From NCBI RefSeq assembly GCF_012972675.1, contig NZ_JABCRE010000002.1:175001-239000 (forward strand): a stretch of 64,000 nucleotides of DNA, given 5' to 3'. Below are positions 37,645 through 48,225 of the stretch, piece by piece; position 1 is the first letter of the stretch; the number at the start of each line of letters is the position of its first letter. This DNA is from Pontixanthobacter rizhaonensis (lineage in GTDB: Bacteria > Pseudomonadota > Alphaproteobacteria > Sphingomonadales > Sphingomonadaceae). The notes under the pieces are model-generated. The model did no database searches. It was not told the DNA's origin and worked only from the letters and a program-made list of their open reading frames with translations. The position numbers and the translations under genes were made by a program.

Positions 37645-38850
37645 CTACTCGTGACGCAGTGCGTCAATCGGGTCGAGCTTGGATGCGCGCCGCGCAGGAT
37701 AATAACCGAAGATAATTCCCATCGCCGCAGAAAAGATAAAGCTGAGAATATTGATCATCGGATCGAACACAAAGGGCACACCGACCGCCGCCGCCAATCC
37801 GAATGACAGGCCGAATGCCAGCACAATCCCGACCAATCCGCCAAGACAGCACAGCACAACCGCTTCGGTCAGGAACTGCAATTGCACTTCCTTGGCCAAG
37901 GCCCCGATGGCCAGTCTGATGCCGATCTCTCGCGTTCGTTCAGTGACCGATACGAGCATAATATTCATGATCCCGATCCCGCCGACCAGCAGGCTGATCG
38001 CTGCAATCGCGGCGACCATTCCTGTTAATGCGCCAATCGCCGTACCAAGCGCTTGGTTGACCTGCGCAGTATCAATGATGTTGAAATCGTTTTCCTGCCC
38101 CTCTTGCAGAAGCCTGCGCTCGCGGAGCAGGTCGATCAAACCGGTTTGAATGCTCGCACTGGAATAGGCCGCGTCATATTTGACCACAAAAAACTGGATT
38201 GTGTCATCGCCGGTAAAACGGCGTTGGACGGTTTTGAGCGGCATCATCACGACATTGTCTTCATCGCGCCCGCCGCCGCCTTGGCCGCGTTCTTCAAGCA
38301 CACCGATGACAGTACAAGACACCGAATCCAACCGCATTTCCTCACCCAGCGGTGAAACGTCCGGCACAAAAATGGCTTCGCGCACTTTGGGGCCAAGGAT
38401 GCAGACATTCTGCCCGGCTGTTTCCTCCGCCGCTGTGAAGCTGCGCCCCTCGGCAAGGTCAATGGATTGCGCGCGCAGGAATTCGTTGTTCACACCATTG
38501 ACGGAAGTCGACCAGTTTTGCCCGTTATGGAAAGCGGTTGCAGCGGCTGAGGCGCTGCCGGCGGCGGCTTCGACGCCGGCGATTTGGTTGGCGACTGCGT
38601 TCACATCCGCTTCGTCAAACGGGCGCGGGCTGCCGCGTTCGGTTCGCACCGGGAAAATAATATACACATTCGCGCCGAGCGACGAGATGTCTTCTTTAAC
38701 GGATGCCGTTACGCCATTGCCCAATGTGACCATCGTGATCACGGCGGCCACACCGATAATGATCCCCAGCGTGGTCAGGAACGACCGCATCAAATGGCGG
38801 CGGATTTCGCGTAGTGACAGCAGCAATGTCGCGCCGAAAATACCAAACAT
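37645..38850 (-). CDS. MacB-like ABC transporter permease
   Basis: This 401-residue permease has a first helix near 20-42 after LLSLREIRRHLMRSFLTTLGIIIGVA, a large periplasmic region (about 50-270, MacB core type), and three C-terminal helices of FtsX fold. One carries the characteristic GGIGIMNIMLVSVTERTREIGIRLAIGA. MacB-like systems act as mechanotransmitters driving export through a TolC-like duct. Here permease and ATPase are separate genes, unlike fused E. coli MacB. The ATPase stop overlaps this start by 1 nt. It ends the four-gene operon that starts at 42315. Confidence 0.9.
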   Translation of the reverse strand: MFGIFGATLLLSLREIRRHLMRSFLTTLGIIIGVAAVITMVTLGNGVTASVKEDISSLGANVYIIFPVRTERGSPRPFDEADVNAVANQIAGVEAAAGSASAAATAFHNGQNWSTSVNGVNNEFLRAQSIDLAEGRSFTAAEETAGQNVCILGPKVREAIFVPDVSPLGEEMRLDSVSCTVIGVLEERGQGGGGRDEDNVVMMPLKTVQRRFTGDDTIQFFVVKYDAAYSSASIQTGLIDLLRERRLLQEGQENDFNIIDTAQVNQALGTAIGALTGMVAAIAAISLLVGGIGIMNIMLVSVTERTREIGIRLAIGALAKEVQLQFLTEAVVLCCLGGLVGIVLAFGLSFGLAAAVGVPFVFDPMINILSFIFSAAMGIIFGYYPARRASKLDPIDALRHE

Positions 38851-39572
38851 CAGCCGCTCGCCTCGGTTATCTGTGCCGATCTGGTGCCGCTCTCGATCCG
38901 TTCAACGACACCATCGCGGAACCGCACAATGGTTTTGGCGAAGGCCGCCATTTCTTCTTCATGCGTGACCATGAGAACGGTAATCCCGGACTGGTTCAGC
39001 TCGGTGAGCAATTCCATGATTTCAATCGAGCGTTCGCTATCGAGATTGCCGGTTGGTTCATCGGCCAGCAGCACATCGGGCTGTGTCACCAACGCGCGGG
39101 CAATGGCAACCCGCTGCTGCTGGCCGCCGGACAGTTCCGCCGGTGTATGGCCAGCCCAAGGGACTAGCCCGACCATATCCAGCGCGCGCAGACCAGCTTT
39201 GCGCCGTTCAGCCTTGCTTTCGCCGCGATACAGCAGCGGCAGCTCCACATTTTCAAGCGCGGTGGTACGGGCGAGCAAATTGAAGCCCTGAAACACAAAA
39301 CCAAGGTAACGCCGCCGCAGCAGACTTCTCTGATCGCGGGTAAGCGATTGCACTTCCGTGCCGCGAAACCGGAAAATACCCGAGGTCGGGATATCTAGGC
39401 AGCCCAAGATGTTCATCGTGGTCGATTTGCCCGAACCCGATGGCCCCATGACCGCGACGAAATCGCCGCGTTCAATCGACATGTCGACGCCTTTCAACGC
39501 CTGAAACGCCGCATCGCCGCTGCCGAAGGTCTTCGTTATGCCTTCCAGCTGGATGAGCGGATCGCTGCTCAC
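38850..39572 (-). CDS. MacB-like ABC transporter ATPase
   Basis: This 240-residue ATPase is of the LolD/MacB type: Walker A GPSGSGKST (near 42), the family-specific FQGFNLLARTTALENVELPLLYR, signature LSGGQQQRVAIARAL, and Walker B DVLLADEPTGNLD followed by an H-loop VTHEEEMA. It should power the permease encoded directly downstream (1-nt overlap). It starts inside the adaptor gene by 4 nt. All catalytic motifs are intact. Confidence 0.92.
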   Translation of the reverse strand: MSSDPLIQLEGITKTFGSGDAAFQALKGVDMSIERGDFVAVMGPSGSGKSTTMNILGCLDIPTSGIFRFRGTEVQSLTRDQRSLLRRRYLGFVFQGFNLLARTTALENVELPLLYRGESKAERRKAGLRALDMVGLVPWAGHTPAELSGGQQQRVAIARALVTQPDVLLADEPTGNLDSERSIEIMELLTELNQSGITVLMVTHEEEMAAFAKTIVRFRDGVVERIESGTRSAQITEASG

Positions 39573-40867
39573 TCGCCGGCCGCTTTCACGCCGGTAATAA
39601 CCGCCATTCCTTTTTTGAGATCAGCCGATTTTACCACCGTGAGGCGGCCATCACTTTGCCCGGTGGTCACTTGGATCGGTTCAGTCGTGCCATCGTCTTT
39701 CAGAATATAGACCGTCTGCCGGCTACCTGCGCCGATACTGGCTTGCTGCTCTCCGCGTTCCAGCCCGACTTGGACGTTGAGCGGCCCTCCGCCGCCGCCT
39801 TCATCTTCGTCATCCGGTTTAAACCGCAGTGCTCCATTGGGCACCAGCATTTGTACGCCGGTACTCTCTGTTGCGACGGTCGCCGTTGCGGTCATACCGG
39901 GGCGCAGCAGCCCGTCACCATTGGCAACCGACAATCTGGCTTCATAGCTGACAACAGAGTTGGCCACCGCTGCAGCGGAGCCGCCCTCGGCGGAGGTCGT
40001 GTTGGAAGCCAGATCGATCCGGTCAACCCGCGCCGGGAAACGTTGCCCCGGATAAGCATCAACGGTGAAGCTGGCTTTCTGGCCGGGGGCAATCTGCCCC
40101 ACATCAGCCTCGTCAATCGCAACGCGCAATTGCATGACCGAGAGATCTTCGGCGAGTATGAACAGGGTGGGTGTGTTAAATGCGGCCGCCACGGTTTGTC
40201 CCGGTTCAACCCGCCGGGCGAGCACGACACCGGATACAGGGCTGCGGATTACCGCGCGGCTGCGCTGCACATTGTTGCTCGACAATGTGGCCTCGGCTGC
40301 GCGCACATTGGCGCGTGCGGCAGCCACGGCAGCTTTATCGCGGGCGACGGAAGCCTCGGCCTGTTCCAGCTCAACGCGGGAGGGCACTTTCCCATCCGAC
40401 AGGCGGTAGACCTCGCGGAAACGGTTGAGCTGCGCTTGGTTGACGTTCAGCCCGGCCGCGGCCTGCGCCACTTGCGCCTTGGCGGCGTTCAGATTGGCGC
40501 GGGCTTGGGCAATTTGATCGTCAATAATCTCTGTATTGACCACCGCCAAAATTTGGCCGCGAGTCACGCGGTCATTCACATCGGCGCGAATATCATCGAT
40601 CCGGCCAGAGATTTCCGAACCCACCTCAACTTGGTTGGTCGGCCGCAAATTACCGGTGGCTGACACTGTGAGATCAAGCGACTTTTCAGTCACGTCTTGA
40701 GTGATATATTCCGGACCATCATCACCGCCGCTGCACCGAGAGATGGCGAGCACGAGCACGATCAGGATCAGCGCAGGCACCCAATATTTGGCCCATCGCC
40801 GCCAACGGGGGCGTTCTTTCTCACCGAGAAATTCCTCGACGCTCTGCTGCGAGGTGTCTTCGGTCAT
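39569..40867 (-). CDS. MacA-like periplasmic adaptor (HlyD/MFP family)
   Basis: This 432-residue protein has a charged N-terminal segment, a single membrane anchor (about 28-45), and a MacA-style adaptor layout. VSATGNLRPTNQVEVGSEISGRI opens the first lipoyl half, a long alpha-hairpin spans about 100-195, and AVIRSPVSGVVLARRVEPGQTV opens the second half. A glycine/acidic patch (DDEDEGGGGGP, about 352-362) interrupts the C-terminal barrel and looks like an inserted flexible loop. The protein joins the ABC unit to the NodT-type duct. It overlaps both operon neighbours by 4 nt. Confidence 0.9.
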   Translation of the reverse strand: MTEDTSQQSVEEFLGEKERPRWRRWAKYWVPALILIVLVLAISRCSGGDDGPEYITQDVTEKSLDLTVSATGNLRPTNQVEVGSEISGRIDDIRADVNDRVTRGQILAVVNTEIIDDQIAQARANLNAAKAQVAQAAAGLNVNQAQLNRFREVYRLSDGKVPSRVELEQAEASVARDKAAVAAARANVRAAEATLSSNNVQRSRAVIRSPVSGVVLARRVEPGQTVAAAFNTPTLFILAEDLSVMQLRVAIDEADVGQIAPGQKASFTVDAYPGQRFPARVDRIDLASNTTSAEGGSAAAVANSVVSYEARLSVANGDGLLRPGMTATATVATESTGVQMLVPNGALRFKPDDEDEGGGGGPLNVQVGLERGEQQASIGAGSRQTVYILKDDGTTEPIQVTTGQSDGRLTVVKSADLKKGMAVITGVKAAGE

Positions 40868-42315
40868 GGCGTATTTCCTTCAGCCGGTGGAGTTTGAGGG
40901 GTAGGGGTGCCGGTTTCTGTCCAGCCCCCGCCCAATGCCTGGGTTAAGCGGACAAATGCACTGGCGCGCTGCGCTTGGGCGGCGGCGAGTGCATTGCGCG
41001 CTGACAGCAATTGGTTCTCGCTGGTCAGCAGAAACTGGAAATCAATCAGTCCGGCCTGATATTGGCTGCGCGCGAGTATGGCGGCATTGCCCGCCGCCTC
41101 TTGTGCCTGTGCCAGAATTGCCACCCGTTCACGCGATGCGTCTAAATCGACTGCAGAGCTTTCCACGTCTTCAAGCGCGCGCAAGATAGTTTGCTGCCAC
41201 GCGGCGAGCGAGATTTGCGCGGTTGCTTCTGCACTGTCTATTTGAGAGCGCGCTTGCCCGCCATCAAAGATCAGCTGGCCCACGCTGGCAAAGAGATTTC
41301 CCGTAATGACGTCGAATAAATTGCCGATCCCGCGAGAGGAGGAACCCAGATTTCCGGTTAGCCGGACCATTGGCAGCAATTGCGCGCGTGCGATATTGAT
41401 CCGTGCGCTGTTCGCCAGCAGAGCGCTTTCCGCGCCGCGCACATCAGGGCGGCGGCGTAGGACTTCGGCAGGGGCCGAAAAACCGACTGTCATCGGCGGT
41501 GCCGGGATAGCTGCTTCTTGCCGTAACAGCGACAGTACCCGGCCAGGCGGCTCCCCGATCAATGTCGAGATAGCGTTCGCGGTCGATGCGAGGTCGCTCT
41601 CAAAAGCGGGGATACTCGCTGCCGTTTGGGCTTGCTGGACGCGTGCTTGTTCTACATCAAGGCTAGAGACAAGACCGGCTTGATTGCGCCATTCAGCGAT
41701 TTGCAAATTTTCGTTCTGATTGGCCAGAGTATCGCGGGCAATGGCTAGCTGAACCGCGGTAGACCGCGCCGCAATGGTGGACAGGGCCACATTGCCAATG
41801 ACCAATCGCTGGACATCACCCAGTGAATATCCCGCAGCGGCCAAATCAGCGCGTGACGCGGTCACAGAATTGCTGATTTGACCGAACAGATCGGCTTCCC
41901 AGCTGGCATCCAGACCGCCGGAAAACAGAACATCCGTATTGGCGAAATCACCGACATCACGCCGGGCACCGCCGGTTGCAGACAGTTGTGGCAGACGGCG
42001 CGCTTGCGCACCTTTCAATCCCGCACGGGCTTGCGCTAACCGGCCGGCAGCTTGTGCAATATCCAAATTCTGCTGAACGGCTTGATCGACAAATTCTGAC
42101 AGAAGGGGATCGCCCAGCAATTGCCAATACTGGTCAATATCGGTTTCAATCGGCACCGTTTCGGTGGCCCAAGATTGCGGGACGGCTATTCCCGAAACGG
42201 CAGGCTCTACATTGGTCAGACCAGTGGCACAGCCGCTCAGCGCCGCAGCCGAAGCGGCGCAAAAAAGGCACCGTTTGGCCAAACTTGCCCGCGCAGTAAT
42301 TGCCGTAACGCCCAT
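40864..42315 (-). CDS. NodT-family outer-membrane efflux lipoprotein
   Basis: This 483-residue protein has a lipoprotein signal (lipobox LSGC, cysteine near 29) and the two TolC-fold repeats: ASWEADLFGQISNSVTASRADLAAAG and YQAGLIDFQFLLTSENQLLSARNALA. It is the first gene of the operon with the MacA-like adaptor and ABC subunits and should be their outer-membrane exit duct. The window has a second NodT protein (21079) serving the RND pump; the two are clearly separate copies. The 111-nt spacer upstream holds no gene. Confidence 0.9.
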   Translation of the reverse strand: MGVTAITARASLAKRCLFCAASAAALSGCATGLTNVEPAVSGIAVPQSWATETVPIETDIDQYWQLLGDPLLSEFVDQAVQQNLDIAQAAGRLAQARAGLKGAQARRLPQLSATGGARRDVGDFANTDVLFSGGLDASWEADLFGQISNSVTASRADLAAAGYSLGDVQRLVIGNVALSTIAARSTAVQLAIARDTLANQNENLQIAEWRNQAGLVSSLDVEQARVQQAQTAASIPAFESDLASTANAISTLIGEPPGRVLSLLRQEAAIPAPPMTVGFSAPAEVLRRRPDVRGAESALLANSARINIARAQLLPMVRLTGNLGSSSRGIGNLFDVITGNLFASVGQLIFDGGQARSQIDSAEATAQISLAAWQQTILRALEDVESSAVDLDASRERVAILAQAQEAAGNAAILARSQYQAGLIDFQFLLTSENQLLSARNALAAAQAQRASAFVRLTQALGGGWTETGTPTPQTPPAEGNTP

Positions 42316-42426
42316 GTGTCCCCGACTCCTCTTGGCATGGCTATGCGTGAGAAGATCAGAAATTCAAAGCGATACTGCCAACCATTCGACAGACGGCAAT
42401 CGGCAGCGGACTACCGGCGTGGCAAG

Positions 42427-44193
42427 TTAACCCCGCACGCCCACCAAGAAGTCAGAAACCTGGTTGCGTAGTGTGGCGGCTTGCCCTTCCAGATCAGTCG
42501 CGGAGTTGAGCACTTGTGAAGCCGCTGCTCCGGTCGCGAGTGACGCTTCACGGACGCTGGACACGCTGGCAGACACTTCATCGCTGCTGCGTGCGGCAAG
42601 ATCAATGCTCCGCGCCAGATCTTGGCCGGCAACAGATTGCTGGTCGACTGCGGAGGCGATGGAAATAGCCGTGGATTCAAGCTGCGATACTTGTTCGCCA
42701 ATGTTGCGTAGAGCGCTAACGCTGTTGGTGGTTGAGCTTTGCATAGCGCGGATTTGTTCCGCGACTTCTTCGGTCGCGCGGCTGGTTTGTGCGGCCAGCT
42801 CTTTGACTTCCGAAGCAACCACCGCGAACCCGCGGCCTGCTTCGCCGCCCCGTGCTGCCTCGATAGAGGCATTGAGGGCAAGCAGATTGGTGCGCTTGGC
42901 GATGGAGTGGATCAGCTCGACAATATTGCCGACTTGCTCTGCGGAAACCGACAGTGCCGAGATAGTTTCATCGGCTTCGCCCGCGGACTGCGAGGCCTGT
43001 CGGGCAAGCTCTGCAGAAGAGGCCGCCTGACGGCTGATTTCGCCAATAGACATGGCAAATTCATCGCTGGCGGTTGCAGCAGCGGTAACGCCGGTGGACG
43101 CATCGCCCATGGCACGTGACACCACATCTGCTTGCCGGGATGAACCATCTGCGGCATCCGCCATTTCGCCGGCTGTCGATTTAAGCTGCGAAGAAGCTGC
43201 GGCAACGCTGCCAACGATGTCGCCGACAGTGCGCTCGAACCGATCGGCCATGGCGCGCATCGTATCCCGCTGCTTATTCTGTAGTTCCTCGCGTTCATCT
43301 GCATGGCGGATAAGGCGGGCATTGGCGGCTTTGAATACATCGAGTGCGCGAACCATGTCACCAATCTCATCGGTGCGGTGGCCTCCTTCGATTTCAAAAT
43401 CGGCCTTGCCGACGGCGAGCTTGTTCATTGCGCCGTTTATTTCGGTTATTTTGCCGATCAGGTCGCTATGCAGAAAGCGAAGGCCCAAGGCTGTGACCAC
43501 GATTGCCAGCGCAGCAATGGCAAGTACAAACGTGACCAAGTTGAGGAAATACGCCATTCCTGACTTTTCCAACTTGGTGGAACGGGCCGCCAGATCCAGC
43601 TGGAGGCTGTCGGTCTGTTTATACAGCGCGTCGCCAGTTGCTGCCAATTCGTAAGCGAGCCGCGTTGTGTCATCGCTTCGGCCAGTCGTTGCCAGGCTGT
43701 CCTTCACTCTGGCAAAAGCAGTGCGGTAACTTTCCAGTTGGCTGGTAAGGGCGCCAACAGCGGGCGCCAGTGCGGGTTGATGGACCGTCACTATCTCACG
43801 GATGTGCGTGATCTTTTTTTCCGCTTCGGCGAAGTTCTCTGTCATCCCCGCACTCGCAGATGTCTCTCCGGCGAGGGTATAGCGCAGGGCTTGATAGCGC
43901 ATCTCGCCAGCGGTGTTGCGCAGGTCTGCGGCGTCGGTCACAGTGTGGGTCAAAGCGCTGTTGGTTTGATACTTGTTATAGACGTTGAGCATGCCGACCC
44001 CGGCGACCAGCGCAAGGATGATCCCAACGGCAAAGAATGAACCAAAAACCGCTATGAGTTTGGATTTGACCGGCAGGTTTTGGAACCAATGCACCAGTGC
44101 AAATCTTCCTTTTGCCTGCGTGTGACCCTGCCGTTTCTCGCTTTCGGCAAGTTCGGTTTCGATCTCTGCGACGATTGTGTCCATCACGCTCAT
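42427..44193 (-). CDS. Methyl-accepting chemotaxis protein
   Basis: This 588-residue receptor has a cytoplasmic leader of about 45 residues, a first membrane helix (about 47-70), a helical periplasmic sensor (about 72-205, four-helix type), a second helix (about 210-232) and HAMP (about 233-288). The signalling domain has the hairpin tip [42 protein letters not shown]. It would control the CheA kinase of the same operon. It has no C-terminal NWETF-type pentapeptide, so CheR must bind it without a tether. It is the last gene of the operon and overlaps the GGDEF-EAL gene by 4 nt. Confidence 0.92.
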   Translation of the reverse strand: MSVMDTIVAEIETELAESEKRQGHTQAKGRFALVHWFQNLPVKSKLIAVFGSFFAVGIILALVAGVGMLNVYNKYQTNSALTHTVTDAADLRNTAGEMRYQALRYTLAGETSASAGMTENFAEAEKKITHIREIVTVHQPALAPAVGALTSQLESYRTAFARVKDSLATTGRSDDTTRLAYELAATGDALYKQTDSLQLDLAARSTKLEKSGMAYFLNLVTFVLAIAALAIVVTALGLRFLHSDLIGKITEINGAMNKLAVGKADFEIEGGHRTDEIGDMVRALDVFKAANARLIRHADEREELQNKQRDTMRAMADRFERTVGDIVGSVAAASSQLKSTAGEMADAADGSSRQADVVSRAMGDASTGVTAAATASDEFAMSIGEISRQAASSAELARQASQSAGEADETISALSVSAEQVGNIVELIHSIAKRTNLLALNASIEAARGGEAGRGFAVVASEVKELAAQTSRATEEVAEQIRAMQSSTTNSVSALRNIGEQVSQLESTAISIASAVDQQSVAGQDLARSIDLAARSSDEVSASVSSVREASLATGAAASQVLNSATDLEGQAATLRNQVSDFLVGVRG

Positions 44194-45722
44194 GATGCGG
44201 CCTTTTTGGGTAGTGAAACTGTCGGAGAATTGACGCTTGCGGGTGTCAGATGTTGCGAAATCTGATCTGCCGGCATGGCTTTAAAATACAGCCAGCCTTG
44301 GATCTGATCACAGCCTGCGGCCCTGACCAAATCGGCTTGGGCTTCGGTTTCTACACCCTCGGCAGTCACGTCCATTTTCAGTGCTTGGGCCATTGAAATG
44401 CTGGACAGCATCATGGCGCGCGACCCCTCATCATCAGCGGACCCAACAATTAGCGACCGGTCCAGTTTGAGCTTCTCAAAGCGGAACTGACGCAGGAAGC
44501 CGATTGATGCATAGCCGGTGCCGAAATCATCCAGCACCACATTGACGCCGAAGCCGCGGATCACATCAAGGCTCCGCTCTGCAACTATTGGATCAAGGAC
44601 CAGGCAGGTCTCGGTAATTTCCAGCTCAAGAAGTTCTGGCGCGAAGCCCGTATCTTCCAGAATTTGGCCCAGTTGGATCGGAAATTCAGGATCACGGAGC
44701 TGGGCAGCTGAGATATTGACCGACAATTTGATGCCGTTCCAATCCAGTGCATCTTGGCAAGACTGGCGCAGAACGAACAAACCAATCGCGTGGATCAATC
44801 CCGATTCCTCGGCCACCGGAATAAAGATGCTTGGCCCGACCATTTTTCCATCAGGCCGCGCCCACCGGATTAACGATTCCACTGCGACAACTTTGCGCGT
44901 TTGGGCATCTACCAAGGGTTGGTAGTTGACCCGAAATTCATTGTTACGAAGCGCAGAACGGAGCTCTTCATCCAGTTTCCGGATAGCTTCAAGGTTGCGA
45001 TCAAATTCGGCCATGAACCACGTGCAACGCATTTTGCCCCCACCCTTGGAGGCATACATGGCGACATCGGCCCGGCGGAGCAATTCGGAACTGCTGAGGT
45101 CTTGCTGCCCACTGCTGTGGGCGAGGCCAACGCTGGCCCCGATCGCAATACGGCGATCGTCAATTTCAATGGGATGACGCAACCGTTCGAGCAAACGGCG
45201 GCAAACCCCCTCCAACAGGGTGTTGGATAACGGCCCTGCCATGAAGATAGCGAACTCATCGCCGCCAAGCCGGAAATACTGGGCTTCATCACCGCAAATT
45301 TCGCGCAAAAGGCGGGACACTTGTTTGATAAGCTCGTCGCCGATGGCGTGGCCGTACAGATCATTGACCATCTTGAAGCCATCAAGATCGATGAGTGCGA
45401 CTGCGATTTCACCGTGCTTAGCGGTGATTTTGTGGATATTCTTGTGCATTGCACGGCGGTTAGGCAACTGGCTGAGGCTGTCGGTCAGACCCAGATTTTC
45501 CAGTCTGGCAACGCTTGAAAGCCCGACTTTACACAGCAAGGCCACGGCGGCGGCATAGATCGAGATGCAACCGATCAAAAGGGATGCTGCCGGCGCCGAT
45601 GTCAGGTTGCCGTTCCACACAATTGTGCCAATGACACCGGCGAAGATCAGTGTCAGCACGATCAGCGGCGCGATAACCAGCATTGCGGGGGCCATGATGA
45701 GCTTGCGCCACGAATTTTGCAT
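44190..45722 (-). CDS. GGDEF-EAL domain protein, cyclic-di-GMP synthesis/breakdown
   Basis: This 510-residue protein has two N-terminal membrane helices (about 12-34 and 40-62), a GGDEF domain (about 75-235) with an intact active site ([11 protein letters not shown]), and an EAL domain (about 250-500). The EAL signature reads ESL (VAVESLIRW), keeping the catalytic glutamate. The other motifs are intact: [30 protein letters not shown] and [10 protein letters not shown]. Both cyclase and phosphodiesterase activity are therefore possible. Its place between cheR and the receptor gene suggests a link of chemosensory signalling to cyclic-di-GMP (inference). The 81-nt gap before it (45723-45803) holds no gene. 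Confidence 0.92.
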   Translation of the reverse strand: MQNSWRKLIMAPAMLVIAPLIVLTLIFAGVIGTIVWNGNLTSAPAASLLIGCISIYAAAVALLCKVGLSSVARLENLGLTDSLSQLPNRRAMHKNIHKITAKHGEIAVALIDLDGFKMVNDLYGHAIGDELIKQVSRLLREICGDEAQYFRLGGDEFAIFMAGPLSNTLLEGVCRRLLERLRHPIEIDDRRIAIGASVGLAHSSGQQDLSSSELLRRADVAMYASKGGGKMRCTWFMAEFDRNLEAIRKLDEELRSALRNNEFRVNYQPLVDAQTRKVVAVESLIRWARPDGKMVGPSIFIPVAEESGLIHAIGLFVLRQSCQDALDWNGIKLSVNISAAQLRDPEFPIQLGQILEDTGFAPELLELEITETCLVLDPIVAERSLDVIRGFGVNVVLDDFGTGYASIGFLRQFRFEKLKLDRSLIVGSADDEGSRAMMLSSISMAQALKMDVTAEGVETEAQADLVRAAGCDQIQGWLYFKAMPADQISQHLTPASVNSPTVSLPKKAAS

Positions 45723-45803
45723 TGAAAAGCCCCCCTTCTGTTTGCGGTTTACCTAGGCAATCAGCGGTAACTGTGGGGGACTAAGGAAGGGTTAATTTCG
45801 GGT

Positions 45804-46679
45804 TTACCCGCGTCGCCGTACGAAGGGCGTTGAAGGGTCTGCAATATGCATGGTGTCCGCCGCTGAGGAACGGATGAAAAGCCCTTGATTGCCGGCAGTG
45901 GGCCGGAAAATATCGGTCCGCCCGACGGTTGTTTCACCTGCGCCAAGCATCAGCCAGCCATCGTCGCACATTTGTTCTGCGAGCCGGTCGAAAGCCTGCA
46001 TCCGCGCCCTTGGGCCAAAATACAAAAGGACGTTGCGGCACAGTACCAGATCAAACCGTTGGATAGAGGTTGACGGCTCCAATATGCTCTTTTGTTTGAA
46101 CCGGATCATCCGCTTTAGCTTATCAGATGCCTGCCAGCCGCGATCTGTTTCTTTAAAATGGCTGATCATCTGGCCGACGCCAAGACCGCGTTGGATTTCA
46201 AACTGCGTATACACGCCCTGCTGCGCAGCTTTTACCGCCTGTTCGGAAATATCAGTTCCAACGATGTCGATATTCCAGCCATCCCATTTGTTGGGCTGGC
46301 CGGCAAATATCATTGCAAGCGAAAGGGCTTCCTGACCGGTTGAACACCCGGCTGACCAAATGGATAAACGCTTCGACCGGGCCCTTTTCTCAGCCAATGC
46401 GGGAAGTATGCGGCGGTCGAGCAGTTCAAACACAGAACGGTCGCGGTAGAAGTACGTCTCGTTATTGAGTAGCGCCTCGACTACTTGCTGCGCCAGCGAG
46501 CCAGATGCCGGATCTGCGAGCAAGCAGACCAGTTGATCAACATTGGAAATTCCATGTTCGCGAAAGACGCCAGCCAGCGCCGTTCCGATCCGCCATTGGC
46601 GATTGCGGGTCAGTTGCTGGCCAGTCCGCGCTTCGAGCAGATCGGCGATGATGCGGAAGGAGACTTCGCTTACTTCCAT
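45804..46679 (-). CDS. cheR: Chemotaxis protein methyltransferase CheR
   Basis: This 291-residue protein has the CheR N-terminal helical domain (about 1-75) and an AdoMet-binding domain with NNETYFYRD, IWSAGCSTGQEALSLAM (motif I), VGTDISEQAVKAAQQGVYTQFE and LVLCRNVLLYFGP. It methylates glutamates of the chemoreceptor. Its start overlaps the cheB gene by 10 nt. No CheR-specific tetratricopeptide repeats are present. Confidence 0.94.
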   Translation of the reverse strand: MEVSEVSFRIIADLLEARTGQQLTRNRQWRIGTALAGVFREHGISNVDQLVCLLADPASGSLAQQVVEALLNNETYFYRDRSVFELLDRRILPALAEKRARSKRLSIWSAGCSTGQEALSLAMIFAGQPNKWDGWNIDIVGTDISEQAVKAAQQGVYTQFEIQRGLGVGQMISHFKETDRGWQASDKLKRMIRFKQKSILEPSTSIQRFDLVLCRNVLLYFGPRARMQAFDRLAEQMCDDGWLMLGAGETTVGRTDIFRPTAGNQGLFIRSSAADTMHIADPSTPFVRRRG

Positions 46680-47794
46680 GCCGCCGCTCCCGCAGTGGAC
46701 ATAATCGCCAGCGCCAGGTCGGCTGGCGGTAATATGGCAGAGGCAAGGCCCTGCTCAGCCACCGCGCGGGGCATACCCCACACAGCAGAACTGTCTTGGT
46801 CTTGCGCCAAAATCGTGCCGCCTGTCCGGCCAAGCTTTTCTGCGCCAATTGCACCGTCGCGGCCCATGCCGGACAAGATGACCGCGATGGCTTTACCAGC
46901 GGTTGCTGCGGCGAGCGATTCCAGCATAGGATCGACCGAGGGCATACATCCGCTAGGCGCTTTCCCGTCAATGATTTTGACAACCAGATTGGATCCGCGT
47001 TTTTCGACCGTCAAATGGCCGCCGCCTGGCGCAATATAGACTGTCCTGGGCTGTATGATCATGCCATTTTCGGCGACAACCGCTGTGCGGCTTGCGGCGA
47101 GTTCCAATTGCTTGGCGAAAACCTGCATGAAAGAGCCGGGCAAATGCTGTGTCACAAGAATGGGCAAATCAAACTGCCGGGGCAATTTGGCCAACATCGC
47201 GCACATCGCATGGATGCCGCCCGTAGAAGCACCGATCGCCAAGACTTCTGGTTTTTCCTTCGCCAGATTCTCGCGCCGTGGTTTGATGTTCGGCGTGCCA
47301 GCCGACTCTGAGCGATCATTGCCGCGCGACTGCGAATGGCCAAGCGCACGGATTTTTTCGACCAATCGGTTGTTGTAATCAGCACCGAATTCACCTGCGC
47401 GCGGTTTCGCCAGCGTGTCTGCAGCACCCATAGAGAGCGCTTGCAGCGTATGTTCTGCGCCATCTTCCGTCAGGCTGGATACCACCAGAACTTGCGCCTT
47501 GGGCGCGCTGGTCAGTATTTTTGGCAGCGCATCTAGCCCGCCCATTCCGGGCATTTCCAAGTCAAGCAGGATTACATCGACTTCGATCTTAGCCAGTTCT
47601 TTCAGGGCGAGTTCCGCGCTGCTAGATTTGCTGACGACTTCTAGATCAGGTTGTTGACCGATTATCCGCGCCAATACTGTGCGGATAATAAGGGAGTCGT
47701 CCACCACCATCACACGGGTTTGCCGGGCATGCGCGCTGATACTGGATGCGCTGCCTTTGGATTTGGCTAGTGGGAGGATGGAGGAGCTGCCCAT
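46670..47794 (-). CDS. cheB: Chemotaxis methylesterase/glutamine deamidase CheB
   Basis: This 374-residue protein has a receiver domain (about 27-145, phospho-aspartate in VILLDLEMPGMGG) and a C-terminal methylesterase domain (about 190-370) with the catalytic serine in GASTGG, histidine in THLPGSF and aspartate in SGMGRDGA. It removes receptor methyl groups when phosphorylated by CheA. A serine-rich leader of about 25 residues precedes the receiver. The gene lies 10 nt after cheY and overlaps cheR by 10 nt. Confidence 0.94.
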   Translation of the reverse strand: MGSSSILPLAKSKGSASSISAHARQTRVMVVDDSLIIRTVLARIIGQQPDLEVVSKSSSAELALKELAKIEVDVILLDLEMPGMGGLDALPKILTSAPKAQVLVVSSLTEDGAEHTLQALSMGAADTLAKPRAGEFGADYNNRLVEKIRALGHSQSRGNDRSESAGTPNIKPRRENLAKEKPEVLAIGASTGGIHAMCAMLAKLPRQFDLPILVTQHLPGSFMQVFAKQLELAASRTAVVAENGMIIQPRTVYIAPGGGHLTVEKRGSNLVVKIIDGKAPSGCMPSVDPMLESLAAATAGKAIAVILSGMGRDGAIGAEKLGRTGGTILAQDQDSSAVWGMPRAVAEQGLASAILPPADLALAIMSTAGAAAWK

Positions 47795-47804
47795 CGTGCA
47801 GCAA

Positions 47805-48170
47805 TCACACCATTCCGACCAGTTGCAGCTTTATCTGGAGGGTCTCGTGGTCAAACGGTTTCATCACATACTCATCGGCACCGGCGCTAATGGCTTCGCG
47901 GATATGGGCCATATCGTTTTCAGTGGTACAAAAGATAACTTTCGGAACATTACCGCCCGGCAAAGTTCGTAATTTGGCGACAAATTCAATGCCGGTCATA
48001 ACCGGCATGTTCCAATCGAGCAGGACAACGTCTGGCATTGCTGCTTTGCAGTGATCAATGCCTAGCTGGCCGTCTTCCGCTTCTTCGACAGCGAAATCCA
48101 GCGATTCCAGAATATGACGTGATACGCGGCGAATTACCCGTGAATCGTCAACGATTAGGCAGCTTTTCAT
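47805..48170 (-). CDS. cheY: CheY-like single-domain response regulator
   Basis: This 121-residue protein is a stand-alone receiver: acidic pocket DD (residues 8-9), phospho-acceptor D52 (LLDWNMP), T/S switch position in CTTEND, and lysine in YVMKPFD. The ATG at 48170 is chosen over an upstream codon at 48221, because the family starts MKxxLIVDDS. In this operon it should be the CheA-phosphorylated output, though no flagellar motor genes are in view, so the target is unknown. Confidence 0.93.
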   Translation of the reverse strand: MKSCLIVDDSRVIRRVSRHILESLDFAVEEAEDGQLGIDHCKAAMPDVVLLDWNMPVMTGIEFVAKLRTLPGGNVPKVIFCTTENDMAHIREAISAGADEYVMKPFDHETLQIKLQLVGMV

Positions 48171-48225
48171 TTCCGGCGATCCCCTCTTATCTTGGTTTCG
48201 ATAAAGTAAAGCAGTAACCAAGTGA

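Noticed and set aside
39656-40663. 335-codon frame antisense to the MacA-like adaptor
   Set aside because: Complementary-strand shadow; G/H/R-rich with no recognisable domain.
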